NCBI RefSeq assembly: GCF_000003815.2
Contig: NC_049983.1
Location: 28,836,045-28,857,815 of the forward strand
Origin: Branchiostoma floridae
Taxonomy: Eukaryota; Chordata; Leptocardii; Amphioxiformes; Branchiostomatidae
Direction of reading: 5' to 3'
DNA length: 21,771 nucleotides
Numbering within the stretch: position 1 is the stretch's first letter; each line of letters begins with the position of its first letter. The notes beneath the pieces were generated by a model, which worked only from the letters and a program-made list of their open reading frames with translations, made no database searches and was not told the origin of the DNA. Positions 1-8,869 of this stretch are shown here, piece by piece. The position numbers and the translations under genes were made by a program.

Positions 1-1037
1 ACGAGTCAGGCGTTATCTTTTTAATACCGGATAATAATAGTAAGTATACAAAAATGTTCACTCCTTCATTGAATCCCGGATAATGAAAAACAAAGAAAGG
101 GTAGCAAAAGATTTCCTCCTTCATCTTAACGGTGATCTGTGTTAAAACGTTTATCTCAGGGCCATCTTATCTTAACTGGTAACCAATCATGTGAGAACAG
201 AAACCTGGATTTCTGCAGTTGAAACATTCAAGATCATGCTGGTATTAGTCTCACAAACCAACAGCACTTAAAGAGACGCGATGTTTCTTTAAACAAATGT
301 GATTTGGGAGAAAACTGACTCGACATTACTTGATTTAAGATTATAGAACCGAAACAAATTAGTATAGTACAGTATATATTATTATAAGAGTATAGTATAG
401 TACATGTATCAATATAGTATAGACTCCAATATCAGCAACGCTGCCTGAGAGTCTGTGTAATGAACTTGTCACATTTCCTTATAAATGAATTATTAAATAA
501 ATAGTATAGTACAGTTTAGAATAGTATAGGTAAGTTTTTCCAACACAATAGTTGACGTGTCGAATTTTGCAACATCTTACAAACCACCAATTGCCGGTTG
601 ACATCTAGCTATATTTGCTATCTTAACAGCAACACATGAAAATCTTATTATTATTTCGTCCGAAATGACCAACCCATATATACAAAAAGCCGTGTAATTC
701 ATATCAAGTTTAAACAGAGATTTGTTTCCTCTATCAACGAGTCGAATATTCCATCTGATGACAAATGATGATGATGACGATTCCATCTGAGATGTTTCCC
801 CAATACACTTTAATGAAGAGCCATGTCATCTCTTACCGGCTGGCCTGGTGACAGAATCTCACAATCGTGGGATTGGTTGCAATATTATGTGATCTGCTGT
901 ACCCACGTTCCAACGGTTAAGGACTTAGGCAGCGAGAAGGCAAAGTTGGGCCTTGTGTTTAGCCCAGTGGATATTATAAGTAATCCGAACACAAAGACTG
1001 TCACCTAATTATCCATTACACTAACTAATCTGAGCAT
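1..1037. other. Anonymous AT-rich sequence, no gene seen
   Basis: No supportable gene. The short open frames here (for example 577-786 minus and 823-1008 plus) resemble no family I know and are of the length expected by chance in AT-rich DNA. A degenerate TATAG-type low-complexity tract (listed separately) lies inside. Confidence 0.6.
359..530. repeat. Degenerate ATAGT/TATAG low-complexity tract
   Basis: Repeated words of the type AGTATAGTACAGT and ATAGTATAG occur at about 362-424 and again at about 500-530, separated by ordinary sequence. It looks like a decayed simple repeat in two islands. No coding or regulatory role is visible. Confidence 0.6.
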
Positions 1038-1043
1038 AACCTA

Positions 1044-1180
1044 AGGTCCCGTTTCCGAAACAGGCCTGGCCGGGATGATCGCGGAAACGAAAAAAGTGTT
1101 TACCCAATACAATACAGGGATTATACTCTTATTGTTGTTTTTCTTATCGTATTTTCCGTTTTCGGGCCGGGCCTCTGGTT
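1044..1180. repeat. Possible decayed inverted-repeat element (weak)
   Basis: A GC-rich word run near 1046-1072 (GGTCCCGTTTCC, AGGCCTGGCCGGG) is followed by GGAAACG near 1084. It is loosely answered about 100 bp later by CCGTTTTCGGGCCGGGCCTCT (near 1155-1175) in inverted sense. This could be a worn MITE end. The arms are too diverged to delimit an element. Confidence 0.25.
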
Positions 1181-1379
1181 GGGAATTGGATGAATACAGA
1201 AGCTAATCTAAGCATGGAGGGGTCAGCTTGATTAAGTTTATCCCTGGCATGACAAAATTTGAAGTTACTCCCTGAGGAAAAACAATATGCTCTGAAACAC
1301 ATATGTACCAAAACATCAGAGGTGTTTATTTTAATGAGAGTACCAAACACAAAATCAATAAGGAACTATTCACTTAAAA

Positions 1380-1525
1380 CTTAAAACTAAAACCGAACTA
1401 GAATCTCGAACGATGAACTTTTCAACTTAAAATCAACCCTCAACCCCAGGAGCGTGTGTAATGGAGGCTTAAAACGAAAGCCGAAATAAAATTTCGACCC
1501 ATCTAGTTTTCAACTTAAAATCACC
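1380..1525. repeat. Two diverged direct repeats of about 58 bp
   Basis: The block 1380-1438 (CTTAAAACTAAAACCGAA ... TTTTCAACTTAAAATCA) is repeated at 1468-1525 (CTTAAAACGAAAGCCGAA ... TTTTCAACTTAAAATCA), with about 30 bp between them. The second half is almost unchanged. This is a small local duplication. A GC-rich stretch follows at about 1535-1695 without a recognisable gene. Confidence 0.6.
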
Positions 1526-2417
1526 TAAAAGGGACCTTCTAGCCATCCCCCGGGGTTCCAGACGGGGAGTCCTTGGCAGGGTGAGCTTCTATCCCCGCCG
1601 GCCAGCTAAGCTCATCCCGGTGATTTCGCCTGACTGAATCCAATCAAGAGGGCCTTCGGGGTGGAGGCGGGGCTGAGGCAGAATTTCCTCGGGGTATGTT
1701 ACAGTTCGTGCCGAAGAGCTGGCGTGTGTGGGCCCTGGTAATAATCTGGTTATCTGCAATTCATCTTGTAACGTCGGGAAGAAAAGCCATTTCCTTTCTG
1801 CTAATATTCGAGGGTGGTCAAAGATTGGTCTGTTCTTATCATGTCTTTATTTGGTATATTAAGTATGGAAAGGTTTATTTAGAAATCAGTTGATACTTCT
1901 GTCTAGATAGTGTCGACTTTTCATGATTCTCACAACATTCTTGCTACATGCTATATTTCTTTGTTTAAGCCTTATTCATGACAACATCAAATCGGCCTGC
2001 GCTTTTCAGTGAGGTCATAAGGGAAGAGGTAAGGGTACGGGTCAGACAACTATATAAAGATATACATCCGTTACATCAATTAAAGTACTGACAAGTCTAT
2101 GAACATTTTACACACGCATGGTACATAATATAGATATTCTTCGCTTGCTCTAATAATCGACTTTTAATCCGCATTGGAACGTATCAGTGACGATAATCCA
2201 CGTTCATACAGATCCACTCACATTCAGCTTCAAGTCGTAGTTATCATATTGCACTTAGTATCATATGTTATCTTCACTAACTTTAATAGCAAAATCTAGA
2301 TATAACGTTACTGCAAGTCTGGAATAAGCTTTTCTTATGTGATATAAGATGCCAAAAGAATTACAACTAATGCAAGGGAAATTCATGTTCTGAGGTAAGA
2401 AAGTCTTCGTTAGTTAA

Positions 2418-2535
2418 TCCTACGGCCGGTGGCCTAAGATAGTATCATAAGCTGGCCAAGAAGTTTGGCCTGACATTAGGTTGGCGGATTTAACTCTTGG
2501 CCAGCTTTATGATACCATCTTATGCCACCGTAGGA
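2418..2535. repeat. Foldback: imperfect 40-45 bp inverted repeat
   Basis: The left arm (2418-2462: TCCTACGG, then TAAGATAGTATCATAAGCTG, then GCCAAGA) pairs with the right arm (2495-2535: TCTTGGCCAGC, TATGATACCATCTTA, CCGTAGGA) around a loop of about 32 bases. The left arm has an extra CCGGTGG-type stretch near its foot and one A is gained in the right arm; otherwise pairing is nearly continuous. It could be a MITE core or a hairpin-forming transcript. No target-site duplication is obvious. Confidence 0.75.
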
Positions 2536-4685
2536 TCTACTGGCCGAGATTATTGGCTAGCAACTTGTTAAAAGCCAGTAAATTTTCCTTAAATAATGAT
2601 TAACTATAAGATATGCTGAGCGTTCCAAAATCTCAAAAAGTATGTTCATTTTCTGACGTTTGATACCCTAAAAAACTGATCGATGTTTTGTTACCTTATA
2701 GCATGTCGCCCGTATCAAATTTTCTGTTGCAAATCATTCTTTGATTGTGCACTATTTTCATAGCCTCTGTGTATTCGCAACCTTATTTTTCCATGATGGC
2801 ATTGCCTGCTTTTTTTCCTTTTTATAAAGATATAAATAAACCTTCTCTATTTCCAAATTCTTGATTATATCATGCTCCTGACGCCCTTAAGAAAAATAAA
2901 AGCTGGTTAACCAAGCTTGCCCAGGATTTCCTGTCAACTTTATCAGGTTTATACAACAACTTTTAACATTTCCCTCTGTACCTATTTCAATAAATTTCAA
3001 CGCTTTCAACCATGTACCAAAAGAAGTCTAACAATTTTTATTTGTCCAAAATGTCATCACCATCTCATGTTGTCAAGCTATTTTCGGACTTTTAGTGTGC
3101 GTCTATTCAACCCTCTTGAACTGCTACATTGCTGTGACCCGTCTGACCCCAAGATAGTATTGCACATTTGTTACGCACTATATCTTTTTGCATGTAAGTG
3201 TAAAATCACCGCAAAAGTCAAATTTATAAGGATTAATTATGACAAGGTTGGAAAACTTTCACGAAAGAACCCAGGTACTGGGTTGTGGATGTCGGGTGTT
3301 TTGTCTCTTTCTAGGTTTCTTAAAACAGGATGTAATATTTCTTTCTCTGCATGCATCTTAAATCTCTGCATCTATCAATACAATTCATTGAGGTAAATAA
3401 CGTGTTCTTGAAAAGGTCACTCATCCTTAATTTGGTGTTTCCCAAACGGTATTGTCTTTCTCGCTTTCATGGCATAGAGCCTCAAAACGACGTGTCAAAT
3501 CTTGCACACCCTTGTTACAGACACCTATTTTCTTAAATCAGTTTCTGAAATTCCTTTAGGATCCCTTCTTGCCACAATTTTTTTTTACACCAGTGGCAGT
3601 TCGACAGGCCTCCAACCGATCTCACAGTTTGTAGGCGGTAAAATGTCTGCTGCAATCTATTCATGCGTGAAAAGGTCACGGAGTTAACCGACCTGTCTGC
3701 AGCTGTTTGCGAAACGATAATGTTCGATTACCTGGAAACTTGCTCGTTTATTATAACAGATTTGTTTTCTAACCAGGGAAATATCAGCAGGGAACATTTT
3801 ATATATAGAAGTTCGCCTTTGGAAGGAAACTGGATCCCGTTTTTAAACAATGTTCTTCAATATCAGACAAGAAGGTAAATATATAAGAACAGTAGTAAAT
3901 GGTTAGGCCAGATCAGCTAAATGTTGTTTATCATTTGACATCTCATGAACATTCGAACACAGGCCGTTTAAAGCTCATCCACAGAATATACCACACACAT
4001 CCGTATTGAAAAGACGTGCTCCGGGCAAGACTAGTAAGCAGTCCACACACAGAGGTTTCAAAATGGTCGTGTCTAGAAGAAAATCTCCAGCCAGGTTAGG
4101 GCTGTATAATGTACCAAGTGAAGGTTTGATGTAAGATTTCCCCTTCAGGGAACTGGAGAATAGAACAGCTACATCACACATAAACCAAGGGACAAACGCG
4201 CAAACTTTAACCCATTAGATATGCTATACATCAGTGAACATCTGTTGTAGTACTGCTGAATTAAAAAAAGACATTCCAGCCTCCACATTTATAGAACCAA
4301 TTGTAAAGAACTGTAACACGCACCATTGTTGTTCTCTGCTCTCTTGAAGCAAGCTTTCTGTCCAAGTCACCGGACGTATTCCTAAGTCGGAGATGACCTC
4401 CACACGTCACCCATAATCCATGCATCGCTTGTCGTCCAGAGCACATGGTAAATCTCTAACTGGCGAAGGAAATAACCTATCCATAGTCAACACTTCACAA
4501 GTTACCAAAAACATTGATCAGATAGAAGGAACATGGCGGCAAACGACCTTCTGTAAAACCTTAAGTTGAAAAACCGGTTGTACACAAGGTCGCTTATCGT
4601 GCAGGTACATTAACGACATCTATCGGTCCCACTGTACCACTACATGTGCCACCAAATGACTCATTGACAACTTGTGCGGAACAAC
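2536..4685. other. Anonymous sequence, no gene supported
   Basis: Read on both strands and no family was recognised. The longest open frame (2917-3396 plus, 159 codons) begins at TTG, not ATG, and has no domain, repeat or membrane pattern I can name. The frames at 3351-3878 and the minus-strand frames at 3975-4446 overlap one another and look random. A decayed host exon or an old transposon cannot be excluded. Confidence 0.5.
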
Positions 4686-5151
4686 ATCTGTATCTGTAGC
4701 TGTATCTATATGTACTTACTTACTTTACTTTGGTCGAGCTCCCGCTCGAGCCAAGCTAGAAAGTCGTCTCCACTCCTCCCTGTATATGTAAATAGCCGGT
4801 AAAACCGCCGTTCAGCGTAACACACCAGCTTCGCAGGCACGCGGCGCAGCAGCAGTTGGTTATGTTACAACGAACAACCTGTCACACCTAACTTTTGCAC
4901 ATCTATCTGCAAGTGTTCTTTAAAACTACCAAAAGAAGATGTCCCTACTGTACTTGGTGATAACGAATTCCACTCTACGATAGTTCTGGGAAAGTACGAA
5001 TTTTTGAACACATCAATTCTAGGTTGGTAACTCTGGTACTTGAAGTCACTGCTGTTTCTTGTTCTTTGTTTAGCCGGTATTAGATACTTATCAGTCGGTA
5101 CGTCCACCAGTTTGGTTCTGTACCCTTTCAAGTTTATCTTTGTCTTTGTGG
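4686..5151 (-). mobile_element. CR1/Jockey-like retrotransposon, short 3' fragment
   Basis: This is the 3' end of the same family as the large copy at 19199-21000, on the same strand. The C-terminal stretch matches almost residue for residue (LVDVPTDKYL, KYQSYQPRIDVFKNSYFPRT, VEWNSLSPSTVG, DVQKLGV), as do the 3' UTR words around 4790-4850. Relative to the large copy, 134 bp are missing, corresponding to 19539-19672 there. That loss is not a multiple of three, so the frame upstream of the junction (near 5110) is wrong. Homology stops near 5151, where the fragment is 5'-truncated. The tail is a run of GATACA-type units (4686-4711 read on the minus strand). Between the shared UTR and the tail this copy has about 75 extra bases. 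It is a dead insertion. Confidence 0.88.
4865..5151 (-). pseudogene. Broken C-terminus of the retrotransposon ORF
   Basis: Reading from 5110 down to the stop near 4865 gives the last ~80 residues of the reverse transcriptase protein. Further upstream the open frame continues to about 5290, but only as an accidental fusion: beyond the 134-bp deletion the correct residues (DKLERVQNQ in the intact copy) lie in another frame, and beyond 5151 the sequence is unrelated. No RT catalytic region is present. Confidence 0.85.
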
Positions 5152-5298
5152 AGATAAAATGGAAGGTTTCAAGAACTCGATATATTGGATGGAAAATAAG
5201 GAAAGTTTGAGCTCCTGAGGAGGTAGATTTTAGAGAAAGTTGTTGGGCTACCCTTCCTATTGTATAGGCCGTGAGATAGACGGATTTCAAACATTTGT

Positions 5299-6180
5299 TT
5301 AACCCTATTCAGCCCGAAATTTTGGGGTCAATCTGGGAGGGGGGGCTAAAGAACAACGCCTAAACTTGTATGAAATAACAGTAAAGTCAATCTGAAAAAT
5401 CTAAGGTCTCTGGCAACCTGAATACACTACACTATTTTCAGGTTATAAAAAAATTGAATTTTAGCCCAACTTTAAAGCAATGGAAGTCTATAATTGGAGA
5501 GCTATCAAATGAATGCTAACAAACTTTGTTTCTTATTTTGTTGCTACGCGATCGTCCTCTAAAGTGGGCCAATTTTCAAGATTTTGATAATATTCTATTT
5601 TAAAACAGTATGTCCCATCCAGAGGATCTTAAGCTATGCCGACACATATTCAGAAATGCAGACAGCAGAGATCCATAAAACATACATCCCTCATCAAGGA
5701 GGTACGAAGTAGATTGTCGTGTCATGAACAAGCATTTATCAGGTTACAGCTAATGTTGGGTACCATGCATATATTAATACTGAGCTCTGGCTGAAGATCA
5801 CCGCTATTCAGGTGCCGAAATGTCAGATGGAAGAGCCATTTAGCAGGCGGGATACAATACCGGTGATTAAGAAACACGTGACTGCAGCAGCGGGTCCCAA
5901 GTGCCAAATAGCCTGTGTCGCCCCCCATCTTTGCTCAGTGTTAGACGGTGGGCACGACTGTACACAGCCTCTTTCTCCCCTCAGTTCAGTCATCCCTCAC
6001 CCCTCTCGCAAGGAAATACGGCTCTTAATCAAGAAGAAACGGAATATTACGGCGACTCTATTTATGCACTGAGATACTTCTAAATTGGCAGAATTTGGTC
6101 GTTGATATTCGAGGAATCTGGATTGTACAGAATGTTCGGTTTCACCAACGTTAGTTTCTTTTCACCACCCTTATTTCTTC
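5299..6180. other. Anonymous region starting with a TTAA-CCC end-like motif
   Basis: At 5299-5316 the sequence reads TTAA followed by CCCTATTCAGCCCG, with AAATTTTGGGG just after. A TTAA target followed by CCC is how piggyBac-superfamily ends look, but I found no matching opposite end and no transposase. The rest, including overlapping plus-strand frames at 5812-6083, holds nothing I recognise. Confidence 0.3.
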
Positions 6181-6184
6181 TCCT

Positions 6185-6213
6185 CACACCACACCACACC
6201 ACACCACACCACA
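6185..6213. repeat. ACACC microsatellite
   Basis: About five and a half perfect tandem units of ACACC/CCACA. It is an ordinary simple repeat. Confidence 0.9.
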
Positions 6214-6380
6214 TTTACTTTCTTTTGGTGTCTGGCCATAGGCGATACAAATATTTTCCTTGGGGTCTGTGTGGGTTTGAGAACGTCATACGTAATGCTG
6301 TTGTTGTTTTTTTATTGGCTTGTTCCGACTCAGGTGCTATACTTTTTGATGGCTCAACTGGGGTATAAGGATTGGATCAC

Positions 6381-6860
6381 GTGACCCTTGAAACGGTGCG
6401 AATAACAGCTCTTTTGTGGTCTCGTGGTTGGTCAGAAGAAAAGTGTAGGCATTGATCTGTGTGGGTTTCCTTTCTGTAAAGTTTGATTTGGAGAAATCCG
6501 TCTTTCCTTTAACAATGCGTCCAGAAAAGGTAAGAAATTGTTGTGTTGTTGTTCAAAAGTGAATTTTATGTCCAGGTCGAGTTTATTCATGTTGGGGATT
6601 GAATTCATCAGCGTGCGCCTTCCTAAGTTTAGTGTATCATTCACATAAGGGCGGGTGGGCAATATATGGGACATCACTATAGCGGACACTGGGGACCCCA
6701 TAGCGGCCCCGTGGATCTGCTGGTAGTAGATCCCATCATGAACAAAGTAAGTGCACAAAACAAATATCCAGCATATCTACAAACTGGATGGGGTTGAGAG
6801 ACACGCTTTCTTCTTCTAATTTTAGAAAGGATACCAGAGAAAGGCGGCTCTATGTTCCGA
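6381..6860 (-). mobile_element. Penelope-like retroelement RT remnant
   Basis: Read on the minus strand, from about 6860 downwards, pieces in changing frames match the conserved order of Penelope-like reverse transcriptases: a LEEE...FVDML segment, CTYFVHDGIYYQQ, GAAMGSPVS, then YVNDT at 6636-6647, NKLDLDIKFTFE, LPFLDALL, then after a frameshift YRKETHTDQCLHFSSD and DHKRAVIRTVSR. In active elements the catalytic box is YVDD; here the first aspartate is asparagine. The spacing between MGSPVS and the box is about 20 residues short, so part of the palm is deleted. No GIY-YIG endonuclease domain follows. The call rests on motif order and spacing known for the family. It is a pseudogene. Confidence 0.85.
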
Positions 6861-6965
6861 TAAGTCTGGGGAATAGGTCACCAAGCGCTGCAGTATTACT
6901 AACTAAAACTTGAGTTCGGAACGAGACAGTCATGTCATCACCTAACTTATCCCTTTCGACCTTTT

Positions 6966-7283
6966 CATTCACATGACAGTAGTTGGTAAATGATATACCC
7001 CTCTCGGCGATACGCATTACTTAAGACGTTCTTATCCGATGAAGATCTAACTAAGTCAGTGTGTAAAATGATGCGGGCCGTTGCCTCGGTAGCTCAACAA
7101 CAAACACCTGAAGACACAAAGGCAAGGTGATGTCCTGGGGGTGGGGTGTAAGATACGGCAGCTCTAAGTTTATTCCTTTTGTCACAAGACGGCTGTTGTC
7201 AATCCTTTGTTGATCTCACACAGTTGGTCTAAAGAATCGTCTTGCTTGGCAGCGAACGACCGGAACGACCTTGTCAGACAAAC
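6966..7283 (+). promoter_or_regulatory. Candidate promoter/5' UTR upstream of the signal-peptide ORF
   Basis: The roughly 320 bp before the ATG are kept in all three copies of the module. They contain a G-rich GGGGGTGGGG word (near 7137) of the type bound by Sp1/KLF factors, but no convincing TATA box at a fixed distance. Assignment as a promoter depends on the ORF being a true first exon. It is an inference. Confidence 0.25.
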
Positions 7284-7412
7284 ATGGCGGGATCGTCTGC
7301 ATGGCTGTTCCCGCTCGCGCTGCTTGTCGGGATAGCCCTGTTGACTGGCCGTTGTTTAGATTTTGTAGATTTTGGTTACAAAGTAGAAAACGCCGAACCG
7401 ATAAGAATATAA
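7284..7412 (+). CDS. Short signal-peptide ORF, possible first exon
   Basis: The ATG sits in a strong start context (AACATGG). It opens a 42-codon frame that reads as a textbook secretion signal: MAGSS, then a hydrophobic core (about residues 7-20, WLFPLALLVGIALL), then TGRC as a plausible cleavage region, then CLDFVDFGYK. At 7383, just after the Lys33 codon, GTAGAA could be a splice donor in phase 0. Unspliced, the frame ends at TAA 7412. In the two other copies of this module the same ORF is damaged: Trp7 becomes Arg, Leu14 becomes Phe, Leu19 becomes Gln, Asp29 becomes Asn, one base is lost, and the donor GT becomes TT. I do not recognise the protein and could not find a second exon. It may be the first exon of a secreted protein gene or a relic of one. 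Confidence 0.45.
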   Translation: MAGSSAWLFPLALLVGIALLTGRCLDFVDFGYKVENAEPIRI

Positions 7413-7424
7413 AGCTGAGGCATC

Positions 7425-7631
7425 TTTTTATACTTTTTACTCTGTGACACTGGAGGGTAACCTCCAGTAACAGAGTATTGTAATCACTTTGTGCGTTGAG
7501 TGTTCGCACCTGTATCTCTATGTTCCGTATGCCGCAATCGCATGTGGATTGGCATGTCGCCTGTACTCGGTTAGGAAATGATGCACGTTATTTTTTTTTC
7601 GCCGAAGCTGTTTTTATTTTTATACTTTTTA
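7425..7631. repeat. 177-bp insertion-like segment between 15-bp direct repeats, with hairpin
   Basis: TTTTTATACTTTTTA occurs at 7425-7439 and again at 7617-7631. The 177 bp between are absent from module copies 2 and 3. At the left edge a near-perfect hairpin (7438-7477) pairs TACTCTGT with ACAGAGTA and ACTGGAGG with CCTCCAGT. This suggests a small insertion with a target-site duplication. The alternative is a deletion in the ancestor of the other copies by recombination between the direct repeats; those copies retain a partly doubled TATACTTT, which leaves both options open. Confidence 0.6.
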
Positions 7632-8756
7632 TAACACAAATGTCTGGTAGCTCAATTGCAAGCGCATATATAGCTTTTTTATAACAAACAGTCAAAACAA
7701 ACACTCAACTTTCACATCTCAGGGTCAAACTATACAGATAACCAACGTTTATACATACTTAGGAGTGGACATAACACCTTCAGGATCTTTTTGTCGAGCC
7801 ATCAAAAGCACTACGGGCCTCGTTCAAATTGAAATCATTCTTATCATCTCACTCCAACCCTTCGATCTCTCTAGCTATTGACCTGTTAAACAGCCTGGTT
7901 AAACCTATCCTACTTTATTGTATTGAGCTCACTGGAATAAATGCACGATGCAGAGATCTAATATTCACAGGGGTTAAAGAATGTTAAAATGAAAAGACCA
8001 GAACACCTGATTATACTGTTAACTTTCTGCAAATTATTACGTTTTTCACGGCGACACGTTCACTCCTTGGTCATGTTTTACAGAATTGTTCACGGCCATA
8101 CTCGCCAGTATCTTAAGGACTTGATCCCCCCGTAGTTTCTGCTTCTACTTCTCATAATCTAATAAAACACAACCTACGGGTACCGATTTGCACTACAAGT
8201 CGATACCAAAAGTCATTTATTCCTTATGCAACGCAACATTGCTGTTCGTTCACTTAGCCTTTTCACTGTATAAAAAACATTTGATCAAATTAGTACGCCC
8301 TTCCATCAATAAACATTTTAGTCCCGGTCCTCGGTACACCTGCGCCCTCCTTACACGTTTCGCATCGGCACCTGCAGTCTGAATCATAGTTTATTCATCC
8401 GCAATTTAGTTTCTAGTCCAGCCTGTAACTGTGGGTGCCGATGCGAAGGTGTTGTACATTTTTTTGTTATACTGCCCTACCTATAGTACTCATTTTTTCA
8501 ATCTACAGAATCTGCTTGGTAATGCTCTTGACTTCAACAGTTTATCCGAATCAGCCCGCATCCATCTACTATTAAGGGGTTCACCTTTCCTGTCACATCA
8601 TACAAACTGCAGAATCTTACAGTTAACCCAGACATATATTGTACATACCAAACGCTTTGCAACCATCTAGTAACCTAAATTATTGTAAACAGCTGTGAAT
8701 TTATTGTTTTGATATTGTTATATCATTTGTTCTTGACAGTTTTTATATATTTTTTG

Positions 8757-8803
8757 GAGAGGTGATGTTAATATTAGCATACTGCTAGTGTGCATCACCT
8801 CTC
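8757..8803 (+). other. Stem-loop in the family E 3' UTR
   Basis: GAGAGGTGATG (8757-8767) pairs perfectly with CATCACCTCTC (8793-8803). Inside, TAGCA and TGCTA form a second short stem around TAC. It sits about 25 bp before the AAT tail, where 3' hairpins of non-LTR elements commonly lie and may be recognised by the element's own RT. Confidence 0.7.
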
Positions 8804-8825
8804 TGTCCTGTATTGTACTTTGTTA

Positions 8826-8842
8826 ATGAATAATAATAATAA
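8826..8842 (+). repeat. AAT microsatellite tail
   Basis: GAATAATAATAATAAT directly follows the family E 3' UTR and is taken as its 3' tail. Confidence 0.7.
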
Positions 8843-8869
8843 TTTCTTCATGTAACGAAAAGCTCTATT

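Larger units (their letters stand above)
6966..7670 (+). repeat. Module C, copy 1 (without D2/mariner insertions)
   Basis: This block of about 0.5 kb recurs at 10505-11022 and 17718-18235 with only scattered base changes. Copy 1 begins with CATTCACATGACAGTAG. It carries a GC-box-like GGGGGTGGGG near 7137, then the signal-peptide ORF at 7284, and ends in GGTAGCTCAATTGCAAGCG. It differs from the other copies in having no (ATTC)n retrotransposon tail on its left and no mariner element at the TA-rich right edge. It also has 177 extra bases (7440-7616) between two 15-bp direct repeats. It may be a duplicated promoter plus first exon of a host gene, or a transposon-derived unit. Confidence 0.8.
7690..8845 (+). 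mobile_element. Non-LTR retrotransposon 3' half, family E (decayed)
   Basis: Frames change repeatedly, but the order is that of the region after the RT core in many animal non-LTR elements: YLGVDITPSGSF (near 7757), then ASFKLKSFLSSHSNPS and LLNSLVKPILLYCIELTG (7828-7930), then FYRIVHGHTRQYLKDLIPP (near 8070-8130). The C-terminal zinc-binding stretch follows, CNCGCRCEGVVHF, then LLYCPTY after a frameshift in a T run (8420-8480), and finally QTYIVHTKRF before the stop near 8669. The 3' UTR contains a stem-loop (8757-8803) and ends in an AAT repeat (8826-8842), the usual kind of tail. The RT catalytic core and endonuclease are absent. Confidence 0.85.

Noticed and set aside
2917-3396. 159-codon open frame, the longest in the left third
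   Set aside because: It begins at TTG, no domain or pattern is recognisable, and the composition is that of translated AT-rich DNA. Not annotated as a gene.
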